Origin: Gammaproteobacteria bacterium
GTDB taxonomy: Bacteria > Actinomycetota > Acidimicrobiia > Spongiisociales > UBA4744
Reading direction: 5' to 3'
Length of the DNA stretch: 43,037 nucleotides
NCBI GenBank assembly: GCA_011682695.1
Contig: JAACED010000015.1
Span: 1-43,037, forward strand
Below the pieces are notes generated by a model, which did no database searches, was not told where the DNA came from, and worked only from the letters and a program-made list of their open reading frames with translations. Positions 17,838 to 25,624 of the stretch are shown one piece after another. A program made the translations under genes and the position numbers. How positions within the stretch are numbered: the stretch's first letter is position 1; every line of letters starts with the position of its first letter.

Positions 17838-18649
17838 GAGCCGTCTCTTCCGAAGAGACGAACGAGGTCACACGCCTGCTCGACATCGTGGACACGAATG
17901 ATGTCGGCCCCGTACTCGAGAGCGAGCGCCGTATAGGCCATCACTCTCGCCAGTTCACGTTTGCGTGGTACGGGGATCAGGACCGGATGCCCGAGCTTGC
18001 GAATCACGTCCAGATGCCGGATGACCCGCAGTTGTTGACGCGTGTACTCCTCGTAGTCACTCGGGTAGTTGATGGAAAGGCCCGGATCGAGGATCAGATC
18101 TGTGACCCCCAGTGCCCGCAGATCGTCGAGGCGCGGCGCAAACCGTTCGGCCACCTGAGCAGCCTTGTCCTGGATGAACTCGAGGTTGCCGACCGAGAGG
18201 GGATCCTCGCCTTCCACGTAGGTGACGACCGCAGGCACCGAGGCCGACCGGACAACCTCGACCATGCTTTCACTCCGCATGCCCCCCGTGTCATTGACGA
18301 TTGCCGCTCCGGCATCGATGGCCCTGCGAGCGACCTCGGGCTTCCAGGTGTCAACCGAAACGACGAAACCGTCGGCCGTGAGGAGATCGAGTGCCGGCAA
18401 AAGGCGTTCAAGCTCTTCTTCCGGCGACAGTTCCTCATTGTCGAAGTGAGAGGACTGGCCTCCCAGATCGATGATCGCCGCGCCATGGTCCCGGTACCTG
18501 CCGGCCATCGCCAGCGCCTCGTGCGGCGAGTCGGCCACCGTGTGACGGTTGTTGGACTCGGGCGAGAGATTGATGACACCCATGACGTAGGTCCGATCGC
18601 CAGTGAAATCGAAGCATCGATTCCCGGCCTCAAAACTGAAGGCGCTCAC
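17834..18649 (-). CDS. Divergent dihydropteroate synthase-like (pterin-binding TIM barrel) protein
   Basis: 271 residues with the DHPS order of motifs in altered form: MGVINLSPES at 23-32 (usually MGILNVTPDSF), IIDLGGQSS at 59-67 (usually IDVGGESTRPG), SVDT at 98-101, IVND at 117-120, DPG at 188-190, PRK at 228-230 and RVHDV at 252-256. The pterin-side Asp, Asn, Lys and His residues seem kept, while both loops that bind p-aminobenzoate and sulfonamide (after TPDSF and GESTRPG) are replaced. It may be the organism's folate enzyme or a paralogue with another substrate. The GTG start has no Shine-Dalgarno; TACGCT lies seven bases upstream. It is coupled to holA. Confidence 0.72.
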   Translation of the reverse strand: MSAFSFEAGNRCFDFTGDRTYVMGVINLSPESNNRHTVADSPHEALAMAGRYRDHGAAIIDLGGQSSHFDNEELSPEEELERLLPALDLLTADGFVVSVDTWKPEVARRAIDAGAAIVNDTGGMRSESMVEVVRSASVPAVVTYVEGEDPLSVGNLEFIQDKAAQVAERFAPRLDDLRALGVTDLILDPGLSINYPSDYEEYTRQQLRVIRHLDVIRKLGHPVLIPVPRKRELARVMAYTALALEYGADIIRVHDVEQACDLVRLFGRDGS

Positions 18650-18672
18650 GAGACGGAGCGTAGCGGAGGCCG

Positions 18673-18796
18673 GTCGTCAGTCGTCAGTCGTCAACGCGTT
18701 CCCAACAAGAGCACACCACGTCAACTACTGAAAACTGATTACTGATGACTGATGACTGATGACCGAAAACCGATGACCGAAAACCGAAAACTGACC
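18673..18796. repeat. Compound intergenic repeat, copy 2: heptads, 51-bp core, ten heptads
   Basis: Three GTCGTCA units (18673-18693), the core shared with 71-121 (18689-18739, one mismatch), then ten heptads from 18727 to 18796 built on ACTGATG and ACCGAAA. The final heptad ends on the first base of the stop codon of the unknown minus-strand gene at 18796. As in copy 1, the array abuts a gene's 3' end. Confidence 0.9.
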
Positions 18797-19251
18797 TACG
18801 GTCCGACGAGCAGCGAGCCCGTCAGCTCGTGAGCCCCGGGATCGAGATGGAACGTCACCGTGTCGGTTCCCGTCTCCGCGGGGTCGATACGACCGATCGC
18901 CACTGGGATCACCGTACGGTTCAACGACAGATCAACCGTGCCCTGCCATGGATATGCCGAGTTGTTCGTGACACGGACCGTGAGGTCGAGCCGACCCTCC
19001 GGTTTGGCTTTGGCTTTCAGGTCCACAGCCAGGCCGCCGCAAAGGCCGGACTCTTCCCCGGCTTGTCCCGTCGCCGAACTGGTGACGACGGCACTGCCGT
19101 CTTCGGCAACGATGACGCCGAATGGTGCTGCCACGTTCTCCTCACAGGTCAGCACGTGAGTGAGGCCGCGAAGTGATGATGCGGCAATCGGGATCAGGAA
19201 GACCCCGAGAATCAACACGATCGCAATCCGCGATTTGAGGATCGATGGCAT
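18796..19251 (-). CDS. Unknown secreted or membrane-anchored protein
   Basis: 151 residues. One N-terminal hydrophobic segment (about 8-26, RIAIVLILGVFLIPIAASS) acts as signal peptide or anchor. The rest is beta-rich, resembling an immunoglobulin-like fold of 'unstructured-looking' Thr/Val/Asp strands (LDLTVRVTNNSAYPWQGTVDLSLN ...), with two cysteines (CEEN and LCGG) that could pair outside the cell. I do not recognise a family. No Shine-Dalgarno precedes the ATG; TACACT lies six bases upstream, fitting a leaderless transcript. The stop codon touches the heptad array. Confidence 0.6.
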   Translation of the reverse strand: MPSILKSRIAIVLILGVFLIPIAASSLRGLTHVLTCEENVAAPFGVIVAEDGSAVVTSSATGQAGEESGLCGGLAVDLKAKAKPEGRLDLTVRVTNNSAYPWQGTVDLSLNRTVIPVAIGRIDPAETGTDTVTFHLDPGAHELTGSLLVGP

Positions 19252-19526
19252 GCCGCCAGTGTACGACGTGTCACCTGCCGGCTTCCAGCAGGAAGCGCTC
19301 CCATCAAAGGCCGAGACTCATGGCTGGACGGCGGAAGCGGACCGGTGGGAACTAGTGCCTCGACACACAACCAATGTGCCGTTCTGCCCGCCAGAAACGC
19401 CACTCGCGGCGTTCTCCGCCTCGACACCACAGCGGGTACTTCTTCGTTGTGCAGTCTTCCGAGCGACGGCCTTGACCCAACATCCACACCACGAACGTCG
19501 CCTGGCAAGGAACTACCATCCAAGCT

Positions 19527-20345
19527 GTGACGAACATTCCCTACCGACGTATACGCGTCCTTCTCACCGGCGTCGGGCTGATCGTGCTCAGTCTCGTTGC
19601 GCTGATCATGTATGTGCGCAGCGTCGATCCCATCGAAGTAGTCGGAACCCTGCTCTTCATCCCCGTCTTCCTCGGCTTGATGTTCTGGGGCCTTCGCGGT
19701 GGTGTGATCGTCGGGTTGGTCGCCGCGGTCTCGTACGCCGCCATTCGCTCGCCTGCGATCGCAGCCGTTGGCGCCGGTCGATTCACCGGACTGATCCTCG
19801 GCAGAGCGGCCGGATACCTGGCGTTCGGAGCGGTCGGCGGCTGGGCAGCGGATCAGTTACGTGTTTCGATCGACAAGCTCGGCCTGTACGACCAGATCGA
19901 CGATGCAACGGGCCTGCTCAACGCCAGAGCGGTCATGCAGACGATCGACATGGAACGTAGCCGCGCCCTGCGATACGAAAAGGTCTTTTCGGTAGTACTC
20001 GTCGAGATCCCCACATCGGTGTTCGAGTCATTGCGACGGCGCAAGCGCGACACCGCACTCAAGGAGATCGGCCGAGATCTGGCGGCAAGCATCAGGGCTG
20101 CCGATCGCTGCGGGCATGCGCTGGAGGCAGACCGGCATTTGATCACCGTCGTTCTCCCGGAGACGGGCCGTCAGGGAGCCCAGAGCTTCTTGGATACGCT
20201 TCGGCTCCGCCTCGCGGAAGGCTTGCGGAATCGCGGCGCCTCCCCGGATGGGATCGTCGGGAGTCTCGTTACGTTCCCCGATGACGCCGTCGACGACATC
20301 GAGGTACGACTGCAAGCGATCGCGCAGCAGGAGTTCCCTGACTGA
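19527..20345 (+). CDS. Membrane protein with a degenerate GGDEF-like domain
   Basis: 272 residues. About 1-108 hold three to four hydrophobic segments; then YDQIDDATGLLNARAVMQTIDMERSRALRYEKVFSVVLVEI (121-161) matches the start of a GGDEF domain (D-x-x-TGLxNR, E..RA.R). Where RxGGDEF should stand, residues 194-202 read RCGHALEAD, so cyclase activity is unlikely; it may sense a nucleotide or mediate partner binding. The start is GTG, with TACCAT seven bases upstream and no well-placed Shine-Dalgarno. It is convergent with comEC, 10 bp apart. A possible link to the BldD-like regulator 9 kb away is speculative. Confidence 0.7.
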   Translation: MTNIPYRRIRVLLTGVGLIVLSLVALIMYVRSVDPIEVVGTLLFIPVFLGLMFWGLRGGVIVGLVAAVSYAAIRSPAIAAVGAGRFTGLILGRAAGYLAFGAVGGWAADQLRVSIDKLGLYDQIDDATGLLNARAVMQTIDMERSRALRYEKVFSVVLVEIPTSVFESLRRRKRDTALKEIGRDLAASIRAADRCGHALEADRHLITVVLPETGRQGAQSFLDTLRLRLAEGLRNRGASPDGIVGSLVTFPDDAVDDIEVRLQAIAQQEFPD

Positions 20346-20355
20346 TCACGGTGCG

Positions 20356-22503
20356 TCATCGGAAGGGGATGACGATATCTCCTTCTTCGTCCGTGCGCCG
20401 CACGATGATGCCGACGGACTCGAAAGCCCTGATGACCTCGAGAGATGGATGTCCGAACGTGTTCGACCCGACACTGACGATCGCCTGGATCGGTCTCGTC
20501 GAGAGGAGCCATCCGACATCCGAAGTGTCGGCTCCCTGGTGGGGTACTTTCAGCACGTCGGTGGAGATGGGTCCGAGTTCGGACTGAGCGATCCTTTCCA
20601 CATCACCAGGGAAGAGCATCGTCGTCTCGTGACTCTCCACGACGAGCACGAGCGACTGATCGTTCGGCGATGCATAGCGCCGCAAAGGCCCCACCACGCT
20701 GATGTCGAGGTCCCCGATGGCCGCCCGCTCTCCGATCGATGGCACCAGGACCGGAATTCCTCGCCGCTCGGCCTCGGAGAGCAGCTCGGCGGCGGCAGGC
20801 CCGCCGTCCAGATATCCGGAGTGCCACAGGGCTCCAACAGGGAGATGTTCGATAACGGCCAGGAGTCCTGCCGCGTGATCATCATGTGGATGTGACAGCA
20901 CCATGAGATCGATGCTGCGGACTCCGTACTCCGTGAGCTTGTGCAGTATCAGCACGGGATCCGGCCCCCCGTCGATCAGAACCGTTTCACCGCCCGAACC
21001 GATGAGGAGTTCCGAGTCCCCTTGTCCGACATCCAGGAATACGGTCGACGCGCCGGTCACCCGATGTGCGGGGACGACGACCGTGGCCAGCACGATCGCC
21101 CCTGCAACCACGGCGAGCAAGGGGCGCAAGCTGCGCGATCGGGCGAGGAAGCCGCCTGCAGCAATCAGGAGTGCCGCCATCGGCCCGATCTGTGGCCAAC
21201 TCGAGGCAGCCTTCGCTATGAACAACACGGCGCCCGCGGCACACACCCCGACTTCGGTCAGGAGCCGCGCTCCTGTGAGGAGTCCGATTCCTCCGGATGC
21301 CGTCGAGATCATCACCAATGGCGACGCAACGAGATTGGCCAGCGGCGAGAGCAGCGGCAATGTACCGAAGTGGGCAAGAAGAACCGGAGCAACTGCGATC
21401 TGCGCTGCGACGGTCACTCCCAAGGGTGCACCGACCCAGCGGGGAAGCCGGTCCTTGAAGAGATCGGCGCCCGCCATGACCCCGACCGTCGCGGCTACGG
21501 AGAGTTGGAATCCGATATCTCCACCAAGTTCGCCCGACACCAGCAACAACGTCGAAACCGACATGCCGAGTGCGACCCATGGGGTGAGGGCGATTCCGAC
21601 GGCGCGAGCCACCAGCAGGAGACCGGCCATGCCCGCGGCACGAAGGACCGAAGGCTCCCAGCGGGTCACGACCACGAACACGGCCAGGCCGACCAGTCCG
21701 ACGACCGCCCTCCGGCGAGGTCCGAAGGCGAACGGTCCGACAATGACCCACCAGAGCAGAAGGAACAGTGCAACGTTGGACCCGGAGACCGCTACGAAAT
21801 GCGACAGTCCCGACCTGCGAAGCTGGTCGGACGCCACCGGCGGCAGCCGGCGCACATCACCGATCAGGAACCCGGAGAGCAGCGCTTCCGCGGCGTCCTC
21901 GCCGTGAGCGTCCAGCCCTACCGCGATCCTTCGCCGCACGGCATTCCCGACCAAGAACAGAGGGTCGGTAGCCGAAGACACGATCGTCACACTCGCACCC
22001 CGGATGACGCCTGCGTACGGATCGCCACGTGCCCTCCCGGCCTGCGTCCGGGCGGTACCTCGCACGATCACGTGATCCCGAGCAGCAATGTCAGCTGACC
22101 TATCGACCGCGACGAGGATGGGAGCCCCATCCCAGACCTGCCACGTGCGGTCACGCTCGATGTGAGTCGGTTGGAAGAGGAACCACTCGCCGGATCTGCC
22201 AGGACGGAGGTCATCGATTGCCCAACCGGCGAGCCTGACAGGACCGTCGACCGAAGGAGCAGTGAGCACCGAAGACTCCCTTGCCGCAGACAGCGAGCCG
22301 GAGAGCGAACCGGCCACGACCAGCGCAGCGGCGACGACCGCCCAGTTTCGACGGACAGCGATCAGAATCGTGCCTCCGGCGACCACTGCCCCGGCGACCG
22401 CGAACGTGCCCGCGAGCCTGCCGACAGCCACGGCACTCCACACGAGCGCTCCAGCACCCAGAGTCCACCGTCCGGCAACGCCGGGCGGTCGCAGTCGTGT
22501 CAC
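20356..22503 (-). CDS. comEC: ComEC/Rec2-type DNA internalization channel
   Basis: 715-residue polytopic protein with the full three-part layout: an N-terminal OB-like DUF4131 region, the competence channel domain (SGLSHFVAVSGSNVALFLL near 230-250, then many hydrophobic helices), and a C-terminal metallo-beta-lactamase-like domain with SHPHDDH at 537-543 and NDQSLVL. It transports single-stranded DNA across the membrane, and the MBL part may degrade the other strand. The GTG start overlaps the comEA stop by four bases. No pilus genes are in the window, so whether the cell is transformable cannot be judged. Confidence 0.93.
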   Translation of the reverse strand: MTRLRPPGVAGRWTLGAGALVWSAVAVGRLAGTFAVAGAVVAGGTILIAVRRNWAVVAAALVVAGSLSGSLSAARESSVLTAPSVDGPVRLAGWAIDDLRPGRSGEWFLFQPTHIERDRTWQVWDGAPILVAVDRSADIAARDHVIVRGTARTQAGRARGDPYAGVIRGASVTIVSSATDPLFLVGNAVRRRIAVGLDAHGEDAAEALLSGFLIGDVRRLPPVASDQLRRSGLSHFVAVSGSNVALFLLLWWVIVGPFAFGPRRRAVVGLVGLAVFVVVTRWEPSVLRAAGMAGLLLVARAVGIALTPWVALGMSVSTLLLVSGELGGDIGFQLSVAATVGVMAGADLFKDRLPRWVGAPLGVTVAAQIAVAPVLLAHFGTLPLLSPLANLVASPLVMISTASGGIGLLTGARLLTEVGVCAAGAVLFIAKAASSWPQIGPMAALLIAAGGFLARSRSLRPLLAVVAGAIVLATVVVPAHRVTGASTVFLDVGQGDSELLIGSGGETVLIDGGPDPVLILHKLTEYGVRSIDLMVLSHPHDDHAAGLLAVIEHLPVGALWHSGYLDGGPAAAELLSEAERRGIPVLVPSIGERAAIGDLDISVVGPLRRYASPNDQSLVLVVESHETTMLFPGDVERIAQSELGPISTDVLKVPHQGADTSDVGWLLSTRPIQAIVSVGSNTFGHPSLEVIRAFESVGIIVRRTDEEGDIVIPFR

Positions 22504-23045
22504 GGCACGATCACCGCATCACGAAGCGCCGCGAGCTTTCCTTCACCGATGCCGGGGACATCCAGCAGATCCTCGACGGTCTCAAACGGCCCGTTGAGCT
22601 CCCGGTAGTCGAATATCCGCTTGGCGAGAACCGGTCCCACTCCGGGCAGGGACTCCAACTCCTGGGCGTCGGCACGATTGATCGCCACTTTGCCTGAGTC
22701 CACGGCCGTCGACGACCCCTCGGCATCGATCGCGGGCACATCGACTTGCTGCCCATCAGAGATCGGTGCGGCGAGATTGATGCTGCTCAGTCGCGCGAAG
22801 GGAAGGGCTCCGCCTGCTCCTGCGATGGCGTCGGCCACGCGCGCCGGCGCCTCGATCTCAACGAGGCCCGGATGGAGCACCGCCCCCGACACGTAGACGG
22901 TCACCATGTCGACCACGTCCTCTGGGCGAATCACCGGTGGGGTCTCTACAGGAGCCGTGGCCACGCTCGGCCTGCCGAACCAAAGGCCGGCCGCCGCGGC
23001 GAGCGCGAGCGCCCCTGCTGCGATGAGAGCGGAAAATCGAGTCAA
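22500..23045 (-). CDS. comEA: ComEA-type helix-hairpin-helix DNA receptor
   Basis: 181 residues: an N-terminal membrane anchor (about 5-24), a SLBB domain (VTVYVSGAVLHPGLVEI ..., about 48-105) and a tandem helix-hairpin-helix domain (INRADAQELESLPGVGPVLAKRI ... LLDVPGIGEGKLAALRDAV, about 122-178). This is the standard ComEA layout; it binds incoming double-stranded DNA outside the membrane and feeds ComEC. The start is TTG with GAGGAA just upstream. It is divergent from ppk2. Confidence 0.92.
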   Translation of the reverse strand: MTRFSALIAAGALALAAAAGLWFGRPSVATAPVETPPVIRPEDVVDMVTVYVSGAVLHPGLVEIEAPARVADAIAGAGGALPFARLSSINLAAPISDGQQVDVPAIDAEGSSTAVDSGKVAINRADAQELESLPGVGPVLAKRIFDYRELNGPFETVEDLLDVPGIGEGKLAALRDAVIVP

Positions 23046-23116
23046 GGATTCCTCGCTGCTCTTGTATCACCCTGTTGACGCCGGGTGAAGTAGGTTGTGC
23101 TCGACCAAGGAGGCCC

Positions 23117-23920
23117 ATGAACTGCCATCGCGTCGAACCCGAAACCGCCGTCCGCCTCTCCGACCGGGATCCAGCGGATGCCACGGCGTTTGCCGGCGGC
23201 AAGAACGCGGGACGCAAGAAAGCCGAGGCGCTGAATCGCAGATTGGAGAAACTCCAGGAACTGCTCTACGCGGAAGGCAAACACCGGCTCCTCGTCGTGC
23301 TGCAGGCGATGGACACCGGCGGCAAGGATGGAACGATCCAGCATGTCTTCGACGGCACGAACCCACAGGGTGTCAAGGTCGCCTCGTTCAAGAAACCAAC
23401 GCCACAGGAGCTGGCCCACGACTACCTGTGGCGGGTCCACCCGCACACGCCGGGCAACGGCGAGATCGTCATCTTCAACCGTTCCCACTACGAGGACGTC
23501 CTCGTCGTCAGAGTGCACAACCTCGTTCCGCCCGACATCTGGAGTCGGCGCTACGACCAGATCAATGCCTTCGAAAAGAGACTCGCCGATGAGGGCACGA
23601 CGATCCTCAAGTTCTTCCTGCACATCTCCAAGGAGGAGCAGCGTCGACGGCTGCAAGCCCGCCTGGACGAACCGACGAAACACTGGAAGTTCTCCCGGAA
23701 CGACCTCGCCGAGCGGAAACGTTGGGACGCCTACACGGAGGCGTACGAGGCCGTCCTGTCAAAAACGTCCACGCTCTGGGCACCGTGGTACGTGGTTCCT
23801 GCAGACCGAAAGTGGTACCGCAACCTGGTCGTGTCCGAGGTGCTGGTCGACACGCTCGAACGTCTCGACATGCGGTACCCGGAGGCGGAGGAGGGTCTCG
23901 ACCAGGTAGTGATCACCTGA
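23117..23920 (+). CDS. ppk2: Polyphosphate kinase 2 family protein, class III-like
   Basis: 267-residue P-loop kinase. Walker A region MDTGGKDG is at 65-72 and the Walker B/lid start FNRSHYEDVLV near 120-130, both PPK2 hallmarks. Overall it resembles the Meiothermus class III enzyme that I remember (length, the GGK near the N-terminus, KFFLHISKEEQ, APWYVVPADRKWYRN). Class III enzymes use polyphosphate to phosphorylate both AMP and ADP, regenerating ATP. ATG 23117 has AAGGAGG upstream and is preferred over a start 42 bases earlier. Its 3' end runs into two palindromic repeats. Confidence 0.88.
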   Translation: MNCHRVEPETAVRLSDRDPADATAFAGGKNAGRKKAEALNRRLEKLQELLYAEGKHRLLVVLQAMDTGGKDGTIQHVFDGTNPQGVKVASFKKPTPQELAHDYLWRVHPHTPGNGEIVIFNRSHYEDVLVVRVHNLVPPDIWSRRYDQINAFEKRLADEGTTILKFFLHISKEEQRRRLQARLDEPTKHWKFSRNDLAERKRWDAYTEAYEAVLSKTSTLWAPWYVVPADRKWYRNLVVSEVLVDTLERLDMRYPEAEEGLDQVVIT

Positions 23921-23924
23921 ACGG

Positions 23925-24034
23925 TTTTCCTGTCAATGGCAGCGTCGGATAGCGACGCCAGCATTGACCAGAAAGCGGAGGTGATTTTCCTGTCAATGGC
24001 AGCGTCGGATAGCGACGCCAGCATTGACCAGAAA
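23925..24034. repeat. Tandem pair of 50-bp imperfect palindromes, period 60 bp
   Basis: Two identical 50-bp units, 23925-23974 and 23985-24034, separated by 10 bp. Each folds as an inverted repeat: GTCAATGGCAGCGTCG pairs with CGACGCCAGCATTGAC around GATAG, 16-bp arms with three internal mismatches. They start a few bases after the ppk2 stop. Because the period is a multiple of three, the frame of the next gene stays open through both copies. There is no T-run on either side. Confidence 0.93.
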
Positions 24035-24058
24035 CGGGAGAGAGATAAGGTCGTCACC

Positions 24059-24787
24059 ATGGAACGCATCGCCGTCCCGTTCTTCATCGGTGAACCGATG
24101 CGGGGCTTCCGGATTCCCGAGCCTCATCGCACGATCAACCCGACCCTTCCGCAAAGCCCTCCTCAGCAGCGTATGGCCGTCCTCTACCGTGCCCTCGCCG
24201 ACGAAGTCGCCCGCATCGATCGTCCGTGCGTGTACGCCGGAGATTGCCTGGCAACGATCGGGGTCCTTGCCGGTCTCCAGCGGAGAGGCGTCTCCCCCAC
24301 CGTGGTCTGGTTCGACGCACACGGTGATTTCCACACCTGGGAAACGACCCCCTCAGGGTTCCTCGGTGGAATGCCGCTGGCGATGCTGGTCGGTCGAGGC
24401 GAGCGCACGATCATGGCCGGAGCCGGTGCGACGCCGATCGACGAGCACCAGGCGATCCTGGTCGACGGCCGTGACCTCGACCCGGGTGAGCCGGTCGACT
24501 CGTCGGAACTCCTTCACGTATCCGTCGACGAACTGCAGGGACTGCTTCCCGAAGATGCCCCGCTCTACGTGCACATCGATGTCGACGTAGTCGACCCTAC
24601 CGACATGCCGGCCGTGAACTACCCGTCGCCCGGCGGCCCGTCGCTGGAAGCCGTAGCGTCGTCGTTGCGGTCGATTGCGTCGACAGGCCGGGTAGTCGCC
24701 TGCTCGATCTCGTCCTGGAATCCTGCGCTCCCGGAAGCGGAGACTGCGGCGGCTGCAACCGAGACACTCGTCGACGCGTTGGCGTAG
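24059..24787 (+). CDS. Arginase/agmatinase (ureohydrolase) family protein with an altered metal ligand
   Basis: 242 residues, shorter than typical arginases of about 300. Metal-binding motifs seen: FDAHGD at 85-90 and DVDVVDP at 174-180, plus Glu226. The first motif, usually GGDH, reads AGDC at 60-63, so a manganese ligand His is replaced by Cys63. Substrate could be an amidine or guanidine compound, or activity may be lost. ATG 24059 starts the conserved part. A second in-frame ATG at 23996, inside the upstream palindrome, has GGAGGTGA eleven bases before it and could add 21 repeat-derived residues. The last 169 bp overlap the end of lgt on the opposite strand. Confidence 0.75.
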   Translation: MERIAVPFFIGEPMRGFRIPEPHRTINPTLPQSPPQQRMAVLYRALADEVARIDRPCVYAGDCLATIGVLAGLQRRGVSPTVVWFDAHGDFHTWETTPSGFLGGMPLAMLVGRGERTIMAGAGATPIDEHQAILVDGRDLDPGEPVDSSELLHVSVDELQGLLPEDAPLYVHIDVDVVDPTDMPAVNYPSPGGPSLEAVASSLRSIASTGRVVACSISSWNPALPEAETAAAATETLVDALA

Positions 24788-25608
24788 CCGCGCGCAGCCG
24801 ACACCTGTCGAACCACGAATATGGCGAACGCAACCACTACCACCAGTGCGGCAACGAGCTGATTGGCCCGAAACCCGAGCACGTGCGTGGCGGAGTCGGT
24901 GCGGATGAACTCGAAGAGGAAACGACCGAGACCGTAGAACACCAGATACCCCATGATCATGTTGCCTCTGGCGATCTTGTACCGTTTCTCGATCCATAGC
25001 AGCAGCGGGATCACGAGCAGCGCGTTCCATGCCGACTCGTAGAGAAATGTCGGATGGAAGGTGGCCACGTCGGCATACTGGGCAGGTCGGAACTCTGGGG
25101 CGATCTGCACTGCCCATGGAAGGTTGGACGGGGTACCGAACAGCTCCTGGTTCACGTAGTTGCCCCAGCGTCCAATCGCCTGGGCGGCAGGCAGGCCGAT
25201 CGTCGCCGCATCCGCGAACGCGGCGACGTTCCAGAACCGCCCCTTGCCCGGAGTCTTGTGGACGAGCATGAGGACGACGCCGACGATCGCTCCGACGGTC
25301 AGTCCACCGAAGAAGGCCAAACCACCTTCCCAAATCGCAAAAGCGTGCCACAGACCCCCAGAGGTCACCTCGGCCCAGCGAGGGATCACATACGCAGCCC
25401 TGGCCCCGAGCAACCCTCCGATGACCGCCCATATGGACACGGTCTCGGCGAGGTGTGGGTCTCCGCCGTAGCGCGCGAACCGCCGCATGGTCACCCAGAT
25501 CGCGACGAGCACGCCGATGCCGATGAGCAGCCCGTAGTAGTGAATCGTCAGAGGGCCGATCGACAGCGTGTTGGTTGATGGGGAGGGAATCGACGCGAAC
25601 ATCGGCAT
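24619..25608 (-). CDS. lgt: Prolipoprotein diacylglyceryl transferase
   Basis: 329-residue membrane enzyme that moves diacylglycerol from phosphatidylglycerol to the lipobox cysteine of prolipoproteins, such as the LivK receptor in this window. The Lgt signature GRWGNYVNQE is at 146-155 and HPTFLYES at 185-192; FEFIRTD near the last helix fits the conserved Arg/Glu pair. ATG 25608 is used because AAGGGCGG precedes it; a TTG at 25632 would overlap leuS. After the last helix there is an Ala/Ser/Asp-rich tail of about 55 residues encoded wholly opposite the arginase-family gene. Confidence 0.93.
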   Translation of the reverse strand: MPMFASIPSPSTNTLSIGPLTIHYYGLLIGIGVLVAIWVTMRRFARYGGDPHLAETVSIWAVIGGLLGARAAYVIPRWAEVTSGGLWHAFAIWEGGLAFFGGLTVGAIVGVVLMLVHKTPGKGRFWNVAAFADAATIGLPAAQAIGRWGNYVNQELFGTPSNLPWAVQIAPEFRPAQYADVATFHPTFLYESAWNALLVIPLLLWIEKRYKIARGNMIMGYLVFYGLGRFLFEFIRTDSATHVLGFRANQLVAALVVVVAFAIFVVRQVSAARGYANASTSVSVAAAAVSASGSAGFQDEIEQATTRPVDAIDRNDDATASSDGPPGDG

Positions 25609-25624
25609 GAGGCTACCGCCCTTG

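Noticed and set aside
18673-18796. Remnant of an insertion sequence
   Set aside because: No transposase frame, no terminal inverted repeats and no target duplication visible; only heptads and the shared core.
23075-23117. Upstream ppk2 start at 23075
   Set aside because: No ribosome binding site, whereas AAGGAGG stands directly before ATG 23117.
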